A program made the position numbers and the translations under genes. This document shows positions 42,928 to 53,105 of a stretch of DNA of 64,000 bases, piece after piece. The notes below the pieces were generated by a model. That model worked only from the letters and a program-made list of their open reading frames with translations. It ran no database searches and was not told where the DNA came from. The stretch is from an uncultured Prolixibacteraceae bacterium (GTDB lineage Bacteria; Bacteroidota; Bacteroidia; Bacteroidales; Prolixibacteraceae): contig CALGIG010000045.1 of NCBI GenBank assembly GCA_937915865.1, positions 124,001-188,000 on the forward strand, in the 5' to 3' direction. Within the stretch, counting starts at the first letter, position 1. The number at the start of each line of letters is the position of its first letter.

Positions 42928-45900
42928 ATGCAAAAAAATAAAACCTGTTTCTCAAAATCTTTTCAATTCTTGTTTCTGTTCAGCCTAATGGCTTTACTTT
43001 TTGTAAGCCATGCGAATGCCCAGACGATTAATGTCGTCGGCCGGGTAACCGATCACACCGGCCAGCCCATGCCGGGCGTTACCGTTGTGGTTAAAGGAAC
43101 TCTTGCCGGTACCACCACCGGCTCCGACGGGCGTTACACCCTAAAAGGCGTATCTTCTAATGCGGTTCTTTCTTTTTCCTTTATCGGTTTTAAAACCCGG
43201 GAGATCCCGCTTAACGGCCAGGCCCGGCTGGATATACAGATGGAGGAGGATATTACCACCCTTTCCGAGGTCACCGTCAATGCCGGCTATTACTCCGTTA
43301 AGGATAAAGAGCGTACCGGGAGTATTGCCCGTATAACGGCCAAAGAACTGGAAGACCAGCCGGTGAGTAACGTGCTATCGTCAGTCCAGGGCCGTATGGC
43401 CGGGGTCAACATTACCCAAAACAGCGGGATGCCGGGCGGCGGTTATAACATACAGATCCGCGGGATCAACAGTTTACGTTCCGAGGGTAATTATCCCATG
43501 TACATCGTCGATGGGGTGCCGGTTTCGGCCAATGCCGGTTCCGTGTTGTCCGGAGTAACCTTCCCCTCCAACGGCGAAATCAATCCGCTTAACGCCATTA
43601 ACCCCAACGACATCGAAAGCATCGAAATACTGAAAGACGCGGATGCCACGGCTATCTACGGTTCACGCGGGGCCAACGGGGTGATCCTGATTACCACCAA
43701 AAAAGGGAAAGCCGCAGGTAAAACAGCTTTTAGTATAAACAGCAGCTACGGGATCAGCCGGGTAACAGGCCGGCTGGAAATGATGAATACGCAGCAATAC
43801 CTGGACATGCGCCGGCAGGGGTATGCCAATGACGGCAAAACCACGTACCCGGCCAGGGCTTACGATGTCAATGGTACCTGGGATCAGAACCGCTACACCG
43901 ACTGGCAGGACGAGCTGATTGGCCATACCGCAGAAAATAAAACCATACAGCTTTCCCTGAGCGGGGGCAGCGAGCAGACCCGTTTTCTTATCAGCGGCAG
44001 CCACAATGAGCAAACCACGGTATTTGGCAAAGGGTTCAGGTATAAAACCGATAACCTGTCCGCGAGCCTGAACCATCGCTCCGCCGACAACAAGTTTACC
44101 TTAAATGCCTCCGGTCTGTTTTCCGACCAATCCAATAACCTGGTCCAAACCGATATCACCAAACAGTCGCTTTTGCTTAGTCCCAATGCTCCCGCGTTAT
44201 ATAATGAGGACGGCAGCTTAAACTGGGCAAACAACACCTTCACCAACCCGGTTGCTGCATACAACAGTACCTACTGGTACGACAGCAAAACATTTAACAT
44301 CAATATCAACCTGGGGTACGAGTTGTTGCCTTCATTGTATGTCAGGCTGAACGGGGGGTTAAGCTACCAGTCTTTCGAAGATATGCTGCTCTATCCCAGC
44401 ACCATGTACAACCCGTCGTACGGGATTACCCCGGCCAGTTCCACGGCGTATAAAAGCCAAAACCAGCGGTTTTCGTACCTTTTTGAGCCCCAGTTAAACT
44501 ACAAATACACGATTGGAGACCATCAAATCGACCTGCTGGTTGGAAGCACTTACCAGCGTACACGAAATACGGAAATGCGGGTGCTGGGCTACGGGTTTGA
44601 AAGCAATGCCCTTATCACCAACCTTTCGGCAGCAAACAATGTCTGGGTGGACAGTGACGGGCTGACCGAATACAGATACGCCGCCCTGTTCGGGCGTATC
44701 AATTACCAGTATAAAAACAGGTACATCTTTAACCTGACCGGGCGCCGGGATGGTTCCAGCCGTTTCGGTCCGGATAAGCGGTTTGCGGATTTCGGGGCCG
44801 TCGGGGCAGCCTGGCGCTTTTCAGAAGAACGTTTTATCAAAGAGCGATGGGGCTTTTTAAGCTCCGGGAAACTCAGGGGCAGCTACGGGCTTACCGGCAG
44901 CGACCTGATCGGCGACTACCAGTACCTGGATACCTATACGGTCAGCAGCACCGGTTACGGGGGCAGTACCTCGCTGTATCCTTCCCGTTTGTATAATCCC
45001 TATTTTAGCTGGGAAAAAACCACCAAGCTGGAAGTGGCCCTGGAACTGGGACTCTTAAAGGACCGGGTGCAACTGAGCATGGCCTGGTACCGCAACCGCT
45101 CGGGCAACCAGCTGGTAGGCATTCCTCTGCCAGGTACCACGGGCTTTAGCAGCATACAGGCTAACCTGCCCGCCACGGTGGAAAACACGGGATTGGAGTT
45201 TGAGCTCAATGTTACCCCGGTAAAAACAGAAAGTTTTCAATGGAACAGCAGTCTGAACATCAGCTTTCCTGAAAACAAACTGTTGTCCTTTCCCGGGCTG
45301 GAAGGTTCCACATACGCCAACCAATACGTGGTGGGCTACCCGACCTCGATAGTAAAAGTGTACAATTATGAAGGGATCGATCAGAATACCGGGCTGTACC
45401 AATTTACTGATTACAACAACGACGGAAATATTACATCGCCTGATGATAACCGGGTGATTAAGAACATAGGGGTTAAATTCTTCGGCGGCTGGAACAACCG
45501 GCTGGCTTACAAAAACCTGGAATTTTCCTTTTTATTCCAGTTTGTCAGCCAAAATCAATGGAATTACACCAGTTTGACACCTACCCCCGGAACGAAATAC
45601 AATCAACCGGTCCAGGTCTTAAACGTCTGGTCAGAAACCAATCCCAACGGGCAATACATGCCTTACAGCGCGGGGGCGGATTCCCGGAAAGGCCTGCTTC
45701 ACGGGTACCTGATGCACAGCACCAGGGCCGTTAGCGATGCTTCGTTCATCCGGCTGAAAAATATACAGCTCAGTTATCGCCTGCCAGTAAAAAAATATAT
45801 ACAGGACATACGGGTTTATGTGCAGGGCCAAAACCTCTGGACAATCACCAATTACTTTGGCATAGACCCCGAGTTTGTTACCATCGGCTTTTTACCCCCT

Positions 45901-45939
45901 TTAAAAACCTGGTCTTTTGGTGCCCAGCTTAACTTTTAA
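42928..45939 (+). CDS. SusC/RagA-type TonB-dependent outer-membrane transporter
   Basis: The 1003-residue protein has a signal peptide (ending VSHANAQ), a carboxypeptidase-D-like regulatory domain (VVGRVTDHTGQPMPGVTVVV), a plug with IQIRGINSLRSEGNYPMYIV and a 22-strand barrel ending in a terminal F (SFGAQLNF). It imports large substrates with its SusD partner, which follows 11 bp later. The next gene is an S9 peptidase, so the substrate may be peptide. G+C content is clearly higher than in the flanking regions. Confidence 0.93.
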   Translation: MQKNKTCFSKSFQFLFLFSLMALLFVSHANAQTINVVGRVTDHTGQPMPGVTVVVKGTLAGTTTGSDGRYTLKGVSSNAVLSFSFIGFKTREIPLNGQARLDIQMEEDITTLSEVTVNAGYYSVKDKERTGSIARITAKELEDQPVSNVLSSVQGRMAGVNITQNSGMPGGGYNIQIRGINSLRSEGNYPMYIVDGVPVSANAGSVLSGVTFPSNGEINPLNAINPNDIESIEILKDADATAIYGSRGANGVILITTKKGKAAGKTAFSINSSYGISRVTGRLEMMNTQQYLDMRRQGYANDGKTTYPARAYDVNGTWDQNRYTDWQDELIGHTAENKTIQLSLSGGSEQTRFLISGSHNEQTTVFGKGFRYKTDNLSASLNHRSADNKFTLNASGLFSDQSNNLVQTDITKQSLLLSPNAPALYNEDGSLNWANNTFTNPVAAYNSTYWYDSKTFNININLGYELLPSLYVRLNGGLSYQSFEDMLLYPSTMYNPSYGITPASSTAYKSQNQRFSYLFEPQLNYKYTIGDHQIDLLVGSTYQRTRNTEMRVLGYGFESNALITNLSAANNVWVDSDGLTEYRYAALFGRINYQYKNRYIFNLTGRRDGSSRFGPDKRFADFGAVGAAWRFSEERFIKERWGFLSSGKLRGSYGLTGSDLIGDYQYLDTYTVSSTGYGGSTSLYPSRLYNPYFSWEKTTKLEVALELGLLKDRVQLSMAWYRNRSGNQLVGIPLPGTTGFSSIQANLPATVENTGLEFELNVTPVKTESFQWNSSLNISFPENKLLSFPGLEGSTYANQYVVGYPTSIVKVYNYEGIDQNTGLYQFTDYNNDGNITSPDDNRVIKNIGVKFFGGWNNRLAYKNLEFSFLFQFVSQNQWNYTSLTPTPGTKYNQPVQVLNVWSETNPNGQYMPYSAGADSRKGLLHGYLMHSTRAVSDASFIRLKNIQLSYRLPVKKYIQDIRVYVQGQNLWTITNYFGIDPEFVTIGFLPPLKTWSFGAQLNF

Positions 45940-45950
45940 AATTGATACAC

Positions 45951-47324
45951 ATGAATACTATAAAAATATATTTCCTGTCACTGCTTGGGGCATTGCTTTT
46001 TGTCTCCTGCGAAAACCTGGTGGAAGTAGATAACCCGACCAACCAGATAGGTACTGTACAAGTGTTTGAAGACCTGCAGACAGCCAACGCTGCACTGGCT
46101 GGTTTATACGCCGGTTTACGCGACCAGTCGCTCCTGACCGGGGGCAGTTACTATGGTGCAGGCGCCCTGCTGGGTTCGTATGCCGACGATTTGGATTGTT
46201 ACTTTTACGACCAGAACGGGGTCGTGGATATAGCCAATAACCAGCAGCAGCAAACCAATTCCAACATTGAAACGATCTGGAATACCGCCTACCAGCAGGT
46301 TTACTATGCCAATTCGATTATCTATGGGGCTGAACACTCCACGGCATTGGCCGAAGAAGATAAAAACCGCATCAAAGGGGAAGCCCTGCTGGTCCGTTCG
46401 CTGATCTATTTTTACCTGCAGCAACTTTTTGGCGATATTCCCTATACAACCAGCCTGGACTATGAGTACAACCACAGGCTAAGCAAAACAGATGCCGCAG
46501 CCGTGCTGGAACAGTTGACACTTGATCTGACAGAAGCCAGTTCTCTTTTAACAGATGATTACCGCGATCCGGAACGGATTTATCCCAACCGCAAGGCAGC
46601 TCAATTGCTCCTTGCCCGTGTTTACTTGCTCCGGCAGCAGTGGTCGCTGGCCGAACAGGCAGCGCAAAGCATCCTGCAATCGCCTTTGTACCAGTTCCAG
46701 CCTGATCTGGACCAGGTGTTTCACGCATCGGGAACTCACATCCTATGGCAGCTAAAACCACAGAACAGCGGGGATGCTGCCCTGGAAGCCTCTTTTTATT
46801 ATTTTACCAGGTCAACGCCAAATTCGTTTGTCCTCTCACAAGACCTGCTTAATACGTTTGCTGAAAATGATTTACGCAAAACGCACTGGATGGCCCTGGA
46901 AACATTTGAAGGACAAAGTTGGTACAGGCCCTGTAAATACAAGAACCTGCCCGGGGACAATACCGACGAATACTCGATAGTTTTCCGGCTGGAAGAGGTT
47001 TACTTTATCATGTCCGAAGCCCTGGCCAGGCAAAACCGGCTAGATGAAGCGCTGCCTTACCTGAACGCTACCCGGCGGCGGGCGGGCTTAACCGCCTTGA
47101 CAACACTAACCGGCGAAGCTTTTAACAGCGAGCTTCTGGCAGAGAAACGGCGCGAATTCTTTGCCGAATCAGGGCTCCGTTTTCTCGACCTGAAACGCTG
47201 GGGACGGCTTAGTGAATTAAGCGCTGTAAAACCCAACTGGCAGGATTATAAACAGCTCTGGCCACTTCCGCAAAAAGAGTTGCTGCTCAATGCCCATCTA
47301 TCCCCGCAAAACCCCGGTTATTAA
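45951..47324 (+). CDS. SusD/RagB-type lipoprotein
   Basis: The real ATG is at 45951 (MNTIKIYFLSLLGALLFVSC); the longer frame starts with TTG. The 457-residue protein has a lipobox (FVSC), the SusD phrase VEVDNPTNQ, TPR-like helices (LVRSLIYFYLQQLFGDIPY) and the C-terminal SusD/RagB end (EKRREFFAESGLRFLDLKRW). It forms the surface lid of the SusC transporter. Confidence 0.92.
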   Translation: MNTIKIYFLSLLGALLFVSCENLVEVDNPTNQIGTVQVFEDLQTANAALAGLYAGLRDQSLLTGGSYYGAGALLGSYADDLDCYFYDQNGVVDIANNQQQQTNSNIETIWNTAYQQVYYANSIIYGAEHSTALAEEDKNRIKGEALLVRSLIYFYLQQLFGDIPYTTSLDYEYNHRLSKTDAAAVLEQLTLDLTEASSLLTDDYRDPERIYPNRKAAQLLLARVYLLRQQWSLAEQAAQSILQSPLYQFQPDLDQVFHASGTHILWQLKPQNSGDAALEASFYYFTRSTPNSFVLSQDLLNTFAENDLRKTHWMALETFEGQSWYRPCKYKNLPGDNTDEYSIVFRLEEVYFIMSEALARQNRLDEALPYLNATRRRAGLTALTTLTGEAFNSELLAEKRREFFAESGLRFLDLKRWGRLSELSAVKPNWQDYKQLWPLPQKELLLNAHLSPQNPGY

Positions 47325-47326
47325 GT

Positions 47327-49900
47327 ATGAAACTAAAGCTTTTATATTCCTTAATTTTCTTGGTTTTCCCGTGCCTGCTGCTTGCGGCAGGCCGGGATTT
47401 GAAAGCGCAGGACAAGCAGGTCTGTACGCCTGCGACCGGCTATGAATCTTTTCATAGTATTGAAATGCCGGTAATGAATGATGACGGGAAATGGCTTGTT
47501 TTGCGCAAAAGAAGCTGGATACCCGTCCAGGATAAAAGTGACCTGGATAAAGATACCGTCATTCTATTTAACCTTGCCGGTCCCGGTAAAAACAAAATAG
47601 CCGGATACAGGCTTAACGTCCGGGAACTGGCATTTGTCGGGAATACTTTCCTGTTACTCTTTGGCGGGCAGCAAACCGAATTACTCAACCTGGAAGATCA
47701 AACAAGTATCATTTACAAGGGGGTAAAAAGCATACAGGTACTAAAAAACAAAAGACAGTTTGTGTTGCATTACTCCCCCGAAGAACAAAACAGGTTGGAA
47801 ATCCATGCCGGTAACGGGCAGCTCTTAAATGCAATTGACCACGTGAACCGGTTTTATACCACAGAAGAAGATCATATTTATGCGGTTACAGAAAAGGAAA
47901 AAAAGGAAAATGAAATTGTCCTTTTAAATGATAACCAAAGAGAAAAGGTGTATGGGTCTACCCGTAAAATCCTGTCCCTCGATATTGACCCTTGTGAACG
48001 GGGAATGATGATCTGTGAGCAAAGCCCGGGAAGCAACTGCCGGGAGGTTCTATACCTGAATTTGGAAACACAAACAACTTACCCGTTAAAAGAGGTGTTG
48101 CCGCTTACTTTCCAGAGATGTTTTTCAGAAGCGATCAGGGAGGATAGCATTTACTTTTTAAAACTATGGACCAGTAAGGAAAAACAGGACACTTCAGTTG
48201 CCGATATCTGGTACGGTAATGACAACCGGCTGGAAGAAAAGTTTTATCCTCCCATCGATGTACTGACTTATGTTTGGAAACCCCGCAACCATTTTATCCG
48301 GCGGGTGGGAACGGATCATCTGCCGGTTAGTATCAGTACAGGCAACAACCGGTATTTTATAAGTTTTGACCCAAATGGTTTGCAGGACTACAGCACCGAA
48401 AATCCGCCGTTGCAGTTGTACCTGTATGACCTCAAAGAAAACAGCTATTCCCTTTTGGATACCATCGCACCGGAATTCTACCTGTCCGGGAACGGGGACT
48501 ATGGCCTTTCACCGGCACGTGGCGGTTGGAACCTGTATCATTTCCCTTCAGGAACTAAAAAGCTCATTGAAGGGAAAGAACTGGACTCGCCCTGGTTCAC
48601 AACGGACAGTAAAGCGGTGATCTTTGAAGGCGAAGGGGCGCTATGGCATTACGAAATAAAAACAGCAGCCCTTACCCCCTTAGTCATCTTTGGAGGATAC
48701 CAAATCCGCATTACAAACGGCCAGTGGGAAGGCTTCAGTACCGGGAAGAGCGCTTTTGCCAAACAACAGGTCAACCTATCGGAACCACTGGTAATCGAAT
48801 TATACGATCCCATGAATAATCAGACCGGCTACAGCTTGTGGTACAAGGGGAAAACAGAAGTTATCATTCCGCCAACCACCAAACGCATCCAGTCACTGAA
48901 TTGTAACCGGTCGTTTACCTGCTTCTCCTGGCTGGAAGAAGATTACAACTTACCTCCCCGGCTGGTTTACAAAGAGTTGGGCAAAGAAGGCGAAAGGAAA
49001 ACCGAAGTGGAAACGGTGGTGTACCAGAGCAACAAACAGGATAAAGCCGTTTTGTCCCTGAAGCGCGAGATCATTTCCTACAACAACAGCGACGGGATTC
49101 CCCTAAAAGGCATTTTGTATTATCCCCCGGGCTATAATCCTTCCCTCAAATATCCCATGGTGGTACACATCTACGAAAAACAAAACCAACAGGCCAACCT
49201 GTACCCATCCCCTTCATATTACGAGAGCCTGGGTTTTAACATCCGGCTGTTTCTTGACAAAGGGTATTTCGTGTATCTGCCCGACATTGTCATACAGGGT
49301 AAAGCAGGTCCGGGACTGGATGCACTGGATTGTGTGAATCGTGCGCTGGATGCGTTGGCTCACAACGCGCTGATCGATAAAAACAGGATCGGGCTGATCG
49401 GTCACTCCTTCGGCGGGTACGAAACAGATTACATCGCCACCCGTTCCTCCCGTTTTGCAGCATACGTTTCCGGCTCGGGGCACAGCGACATCGCCTGGGA
49501 TGCCAACAGCTTTAATTATAATTTTTATTTCCCCGATTATGTGCGGATTGAAGCCAATATGTATAAATTTGGGGCATCTTTTTCTGCTGATAAAGGCCTG
49601 TACTTTAAAAATAACCCGGTTTACCATGCTGAGAAAGTCAGTGCACCGGTTTTGCTCTGGACGGGAACGGATGACAAAAATGTAACGGCTGATCATACGA
49701 TGGCTTTTTACAATGCCCTTCGAAGAAACAGAAAAGATGTCATTGCCCTGTTTTATAAAGGCGAAGGGCACAGCCTGCAGCAAGAGTGCGTACAGGTTGA
49801 CCTGACCTGCAGGATACTGGATTGGTTTGACTATTTTTTAAAAGATAATGCAGAATGTGAGTGGATAAGCAAAGGGATAAGCAGGAAGGATGCTCCGTAG
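47327..49900 (+). CDS. S9-family (prolyl oligopeptidase-like) peptidase
   Basis: The 857-residue secreted serine peptidase has a signal peptide, a beta-propeller-like N-terminal part, and an alpha/beta-hydrolase end. The catalytic serine is in IGLIGHSFGGYE near residue 694, the aspartate in WTGTDDKNVT and the histidine in KGEGHSL. It is 2 bp from the SusD stop, so it is cotranscribed with susCD and should process the peptide imported or captured by them. The stop codon lies in the terminator hairpin. S9A versus S9B/C was not resolved. Confidence 0.87.
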   Translation: MKLKLLYSLIFLVFPCLLLAAGRDLKAQDKQVCTPATGYESFHSIEMPVMNDDGKWLVLRKRSWIPVQDKSDLDKDTVILFNLAGPGKNKIAGYRLNVRELAFVGNTFLLLFGGQQTELLNLEDQTSIIYKGVKSIQVLKNKRQFVLHYSPEEQNRLEIHAGNGQLLNAIDHVNRFYTTEEDHIYAVTEKEKKENEIVLLNDNQREKVYGSTRKILSLDIDPCERGMMICEQSPGSNCREVLYLNLETQTTYPLKEVLPLTFQRCFSEAIREDSIYFLKLWTSKEKQDTSVADIWYGNDNRLEEKFYPPIDVLTYVWKPRNHFIRRVGTDHLPVSISTGNNRYFISFDPNGLQDYSTENPPLQLYLYDLKENSYSLLDTIAPEFYLSGNGDYGLSPARGGWNLYHFPSGTKKLIEGKELDSPWFTTDSKAVIFEGEGALWHYEIKTAALTPLVIFGGYQIRITNGQWEGFSTGKSAFAKQQVNLSEPLVIELYDPMNNQTGYSLWYKGKTEVIIPPTTKRIQSLNCNRSFTCFSWLEEDYNLPPRLVYKELGKEGERKTEVETVVYQSNKQDKAVLSLKREIISYNNSDGIPLKGILYYPPGYNPSLKYPMVVHIYEKQNQQANLYPSPSYYESLGFNIRLFLDKGYFVYLPDIVIQGKAGPGLDALDCVNRALDALAHNALIDKNRIGLIGHSFGGYETDYIATRSSRFAAYVSGSGHSDIAWDANSFNYNFYFPDYVRIEANMYKFGASFSADKGLYFKNNPVYHAEKVSAPVLLWTGTDDKNVTADHTMAFYNALRRNRKDVIALFYKGEGHSLQQECVQVDLTCRILDWFDYFLKDNAECEWISKGISRKDAP

Positions 49901-49917
49901 AGCATCCTTCTTTTTTG
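49885..49917 (+). terminator. Terminator of the susCD-peptidase operon
   Basis: GAAGGATGCTC and GAGCATCCTTC (49885-49895 and 49900-49910) form a perfect 11-bp stem with a CGTA loop that holds the stop codon, followed by TTTTTTG. The converging DUF6520 gene ends one base further on. Confidence 0.85.
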
Positions 49918-50181
49918 TTACGGCTTGGACAATTGAACGGTGCAATCGGTTCCGCTTAACCTGCTCAGGTTGTGGGTAACATTCGATGCGTCAGTCCAGG
50001 TGCAGGTATTGCCAGGGGTGCTGCTGCACATGGCCTTTGCAATACACTGTTCGGAAGAACTATCGAAATAATACCCGGTCTCTGATGCCTGCGATGCTTT
50101 CACCGCATGGGTTGCAAAAGCGGCACCGACACCTACCAGCACAACAATGGCCGGTAAAAAAACACTTTTGGGCCTTTTCAT
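49918..50181 (-). CDS. DUF6520 family small secreted peptide
   Basis: The 87-residue precursor has an N-terminal KRPKSVFLPAIVVLVGVGAA leader with an AFATHA cleavage region, then a mature part with four cysteines (EQCIAKAMC, NTCTW, GTDCTVQLSKP). The layout is that of DUF6520, short secreted proteins encoded next to MauE/DoxX-type membrane proteins in Bacteroidota. The cysteines could form disulfides. Function is unknown; it is 10 bp downstream of the MauE gene, so they are probably one operon. Confidence 0.82.
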   Translation of the reverse strand: MKRPKSVFLPAIVVLVGVGAAFATHAVKASQASETGYYFDSSSEQCIAKAMCSSTPGNTCTWTDASNVTHNLSRLSGTDCTVQLSKP

Positions 50182-50191
50182 AGTAAAAAAT

Positions 50192-51730
50192 TTAAAATGG
50201 CTGCCTACTCTGGTCCAGGTTTTCGGCTTCTCCTGTTTTGAAATACTGCATCACCGCCGGCGCAAAACGGTAACGCACGATTTCATTGCCGGACAAAACA
50301 AATAAGTGCCTGTCCGTGACAAGCATCCGGGACATCGTGTTTTTCCCGCGGTTCTGTACATAAAAACTGCCCAGATATTCTTGTTTACCGGTCCGGTACA
50401 TATCGACAATAGCTGCCCGTTGCCACATCTCGCGGGATTCGAATTTTCCCATGAGGTTGGACTGATTAAACAACACCTGCCCGTGTACGGCCGATTTTTT
50501 ATTTACCTGTAAAGGAGGAGCATCCATCCTATGGCTTCCGTCGGGGAGCAATCTTACCTTTACCTGTGCCCTGGATATGGTATCAATCGTGTGGAGTTTT
50601 CGCAGAAGGTTAAGATTCCCATCCATTACCAGGAATTCATTGCGATAGGCATAGATATAAGTAAGCGTTCCGGTGCTATCGTCCCGGAGCAACTGCCCGT
50701 CGGTATCAAATACGCCATCAACCTGTTTTTCCAACAGCGTTTCGTTAAGCGTGACTTTGGGGTTTTGATTTAGGGATAGTTTCCCCAATACCTGGGTTTT
50801 CGTCTGGCTACTCTGGGCCCTAAAAACAAAATTTATGGAATCGATAACCTCCAGTTGTGAAAAATAGCTGTCTTCAAAACTAATGGTACGGGCCAGCGAA
50901 TCGCCTAACAGTCCCCGGTAAATGACCGGTACATTGCCGTCATACACGTAAAAATAAGGCTGCAATACCTTTATTTGTATGGAGCGGAACGGATGTTCGG
51001 TATAATCAATTTTGATTTTAATAGACTTTTTTGTTGTCAAGGCGGTGTCTATGCTGGTAAGTACCAACGGGGTGGTCACATTCCCCAGGTAGATTTCTCC
51101 ACCGGACATCCCGGCAAAATAGTAGGAGTTTACCCCCAGGTAGTAAGACTTTTCATCCCTTATCGGATGCTGGCCAAACCGGCGGATAAAGTTGTTTTCT
51201 TTTTTTATGATGTATTCGGACGATAAAAAGAGCACGATAACAACCCCTGCTGACACCAGGGAAGGCAGGACGCTTTTAAGCGCCACAATACTAGTGCGGG
51301 TTCCTTTTGCTTTTTCAGTAAGCACAATGGCAACCAGGGCCAGTATAGCAAAGAAGATATTAAAAATCAAATGTTCAGTCCATCCTAACTTTTCAATAAT
51401 GCCACCACAGGAACAGGGAACAAAATCACTGTAATTCAATATCAGGTATATGTATACCGTAAAAGCAACCATCAAAAAGAAAGAACCATACAAGCCGATG
51501 AGCCGGGTGCCCTTCAGACAAAGTAGCAAGCCGATAACTAATTCCACAAAAATTATCAGTGGGGTTATCAAACCGGCATAAGCGCTTAACAGGGGCGACT
51601 GTGCCAACTGAACCCGAAAATTCTCAAAATCCATCAGTTTGCTGACTGCCGCATATACGAAAAGCAGGATGTACAGGTAACTGGTTCCCTGAACAAAAAA
51701 AGAACGATATTTTGGCGGAAGCTTTTGCAT
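50192..51730 (-). CDS. MauE/DoxX-type membrane protein with C-terminal propeller-like domain
   Basis: Residues 1-165 form a four-helix MauE/DoxX-like unit (YILLFVYAAVSKLMDFENF, with the cysteine pair VPCSCGG near residue 105) used for disulfide or electron transfer in methylamine-dehydrogenase-type maturation. A fifth helix near 170 precedes a long extracytoplasmic beta-rich part (about residues 190-512). The fused propeller-like part is the unusual piece. Upstream of the DUF6520 gene; likely maturation partner of that peptide. Confidence 0.8.
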   Translation of the reverse strand: MQKLPPKYRSFFVQGTSYLYILLFVYAAVSKLMDFENFRVQLAQSPLLSAYAGLITPLIIFVELVIGLLLCLKGTRLIGLYGSFFLMVAFTVYIYLILNYSDFVPCSCGGIIEKLGWTEHLIFNIFFAILALVAIVLTEKAKGTRTSIVALKSVLPSLVSAGVVIVLFLSSEYIIKKENNFIRRFGQHPIRDEKSYYLGVNSYYFAGMSGGEIYLGNVTTPLVLTSIDTALTTKKSIKIKIDYTEHPFRSIQIKVLQPYFYVYDGNVPVIYRGLLGDSLARTISFEDSYFSQLEVIDSINFVFRAQSSQTKTQVLGKLSLNQNPKVTLNETLLEKQVDGVFDTDGQLLRDDSTGTLTYIYAYRNEFLVMDGNLNLLRKLHTIDTISRAQVKVRLLPDGSHRMDAPPLQVNKKSAVHGQVLFNQSNLMGKFESREMWQRAAIVDMYRTGKQEYLGSFYVQNRGKNTMSRMLVTDRHLFVLSGNEIVRYRFAPAVMQYFKTGEAENLDQSRQPF

Positions 51731-51921
51731 AGGTAAAACGGTTAAGCTGAAAGATAAATCCGTGACGTATCAAAATTAGCCAGCCTATTGTTCCTTTTGC
51801 TTTCCCTATGATAAAGAACCACTTATCACAGGACAAAAAATCATTTGCCCGGAGGTAAGAAAAAATGAATAAAAAATAGTGATCCGACCTGAAGGACTTC
51901 TGTACACCTTGGTCATATTTA

Positions 51922-52533
51922 TCAGGGATGCCCATGTTGTTGCAGCAGCCTGCTTAGCGACTGCGGGGTAATGTTCAGGCAGGAGGCAATCAGCTCTTTG
52001 GAGACCCTTAGTTCGATGCCCGGGTGTGTTTCCAGCAGATGCAGATAACGGTTCCAGGCCGAAGAACCAGCTAATTCGCGTGCCCGCTGTGCATAATAAT
52101 ACACATACTGGAGTGAAATGCACCGGCTGAAAATCTCTGTTTCAGGAAAAATATTGAAAATTTCCTGCAAATGCTGGTAGGATATGGATAACAGGAGGCT
52201 GTTCGGCATCACCTCTATATTTATATCAGATACCTTTCGCTGAAAAAAACTGACCGGGTCGCAGACGATATTCTCTTCCGTCCAGATAACCGGAGTCACT
52301 TCCCTACTTGTCCGGTAGTCATAATAGAAACATCTTACAATACCTCTTTCAACAAAATACATATACTCTGATACGTGTCCCGCATTTAACAGTAAATACC
52401 GGTGAGCATATGTTGTCACGGCAAGTCGTTCATCAAGGGCAGCAATAAGTTCCTGGACATATTTTCTGTCCGTGAGCTTTTTGGGCATAGGCCTCAATTT
52501 AAAAATAACATCAAATAAGCCATGTTTTTCCAT
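51922..52533 (-). CDS. Crp/Fnr-family transcriptional regulator
   Basis: The 203-residue protein has an N-terminal cyclic-nucleotide-binding-type beta barrel (AHRYLLLNAGHVSEYMYFVE, GIVRCFYYDYRTSREVTPVI) and a C-terminal helix-turn-helix (VSKELIASCLNITPQSLSRL). No Fnr-type cysteine cluster is evident. It is transcribed in the same direction as the MauE gene, 191 bp away, and is a candidate regulator of it. Confidence 0.87.
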   Translation of the reverse strand: MEKHGLFDVIFKLRPMPKKLTDRKYVQELIAALDERLAVTTYAHRYLLLNAGHVSEYMYFVERGIVRCFYYDYRTSREVTPVIWTEENIVCDPVSFFQRKVSDINIEVMPNSLLLSISYQHLQEIFNIFPETEIFSRCISLQYVYYYAQRARELAGSSAWNRYLHLLETHPGIELRVSKELIASCLNITPQSLSRLLQQHGHP

Positions 52534-52589
52534 AGTTATCTAAATTTGAAATCGATGATTGGTTAATGTTCGGACTCAAATTCCGCAAG

Positions 52590-53105
52590 CTAAAGCTTTT
52601 CCAGTTCGGTGCGGGAGATATCGATCAGTATCGTGTGGCTGATAGCCCTTAATTGAATGCCAAACAGGGTTTTACTGTGCCTGTGGACCAGTACCCCTTC
52701 GTATCCTTTTAGCGGTCCGGAGGCAATCCGTACGCGTTCTCTCCCGGGAAACTTAGTCTCAACTGTGATTGTCCTGCCCAGACCTAACATTTGCCGGATC
52801 CCCTCAATTTCTTTTCCGGATAATATGGATGGTTTTCCTCCGCAGGTAACGTAATGGATTACCTGTGGCAGGCTCTTAATGGAGTATAGCTCGTGGGCAT
52901 AGGTATAAACAAACAGGTAGCCGGGGAAAAGAGGAAGTTTTATCCTTTTCTTCTGCCGGTTTTTCCATATCCTTATGGATTGGGTCACAGGCCAGAATAC
53001 TTCATAGTTAAGGTTTGTGAGAATCGCATGAACCCGGCCTTCCGAACGCGGACGCAGGTAAAAAATGTGCCATTCCCGCTCGAACGGGAACCGGCTGCAG
53101 GTCAT
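52590..53105 (-). CDS. UpxY-type NusG-like antiterminator
   Basis: The ATG at 53105 is preferred over an upstream TTG. The 171-residue protein has a NusG N-terminal domain (REWHIFYLRPRSEGRVHAIL, LPLFPGYLFVYTY) and a KOW end (ASGPLKGYEGVLVHRHS). UpxY proteins promote read-through of long surface-polysaccharide operons in Bacteroides; here no such operon follows within the window on that strand, so its target may be the MauE/DUF6520 operon or something distant. Confidence 0.88.
   Translation of the reverse strand: MTCSRFPFEREWHIFYLRPRSEGRVHAILTNLNYEVFWPVTQSIRIWKNRQKKRIKLPLFPGYLFVYTYAHELYSIKSLPQVIHYVTCGGKPSILSGKEIEGIRQMLGLGRTITVETKFPGRERVRIASGPLKGYEGVLVHRHSKTLFGIQLRAISHTILIDISRTELEKL

Noticed and set aside
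43663..47000. Minus-strand frames across susC and susD
   Set aside because: They are shadows of G+C-rich coding sequence on the plus strand, with no domains and wrong strand for the operon.
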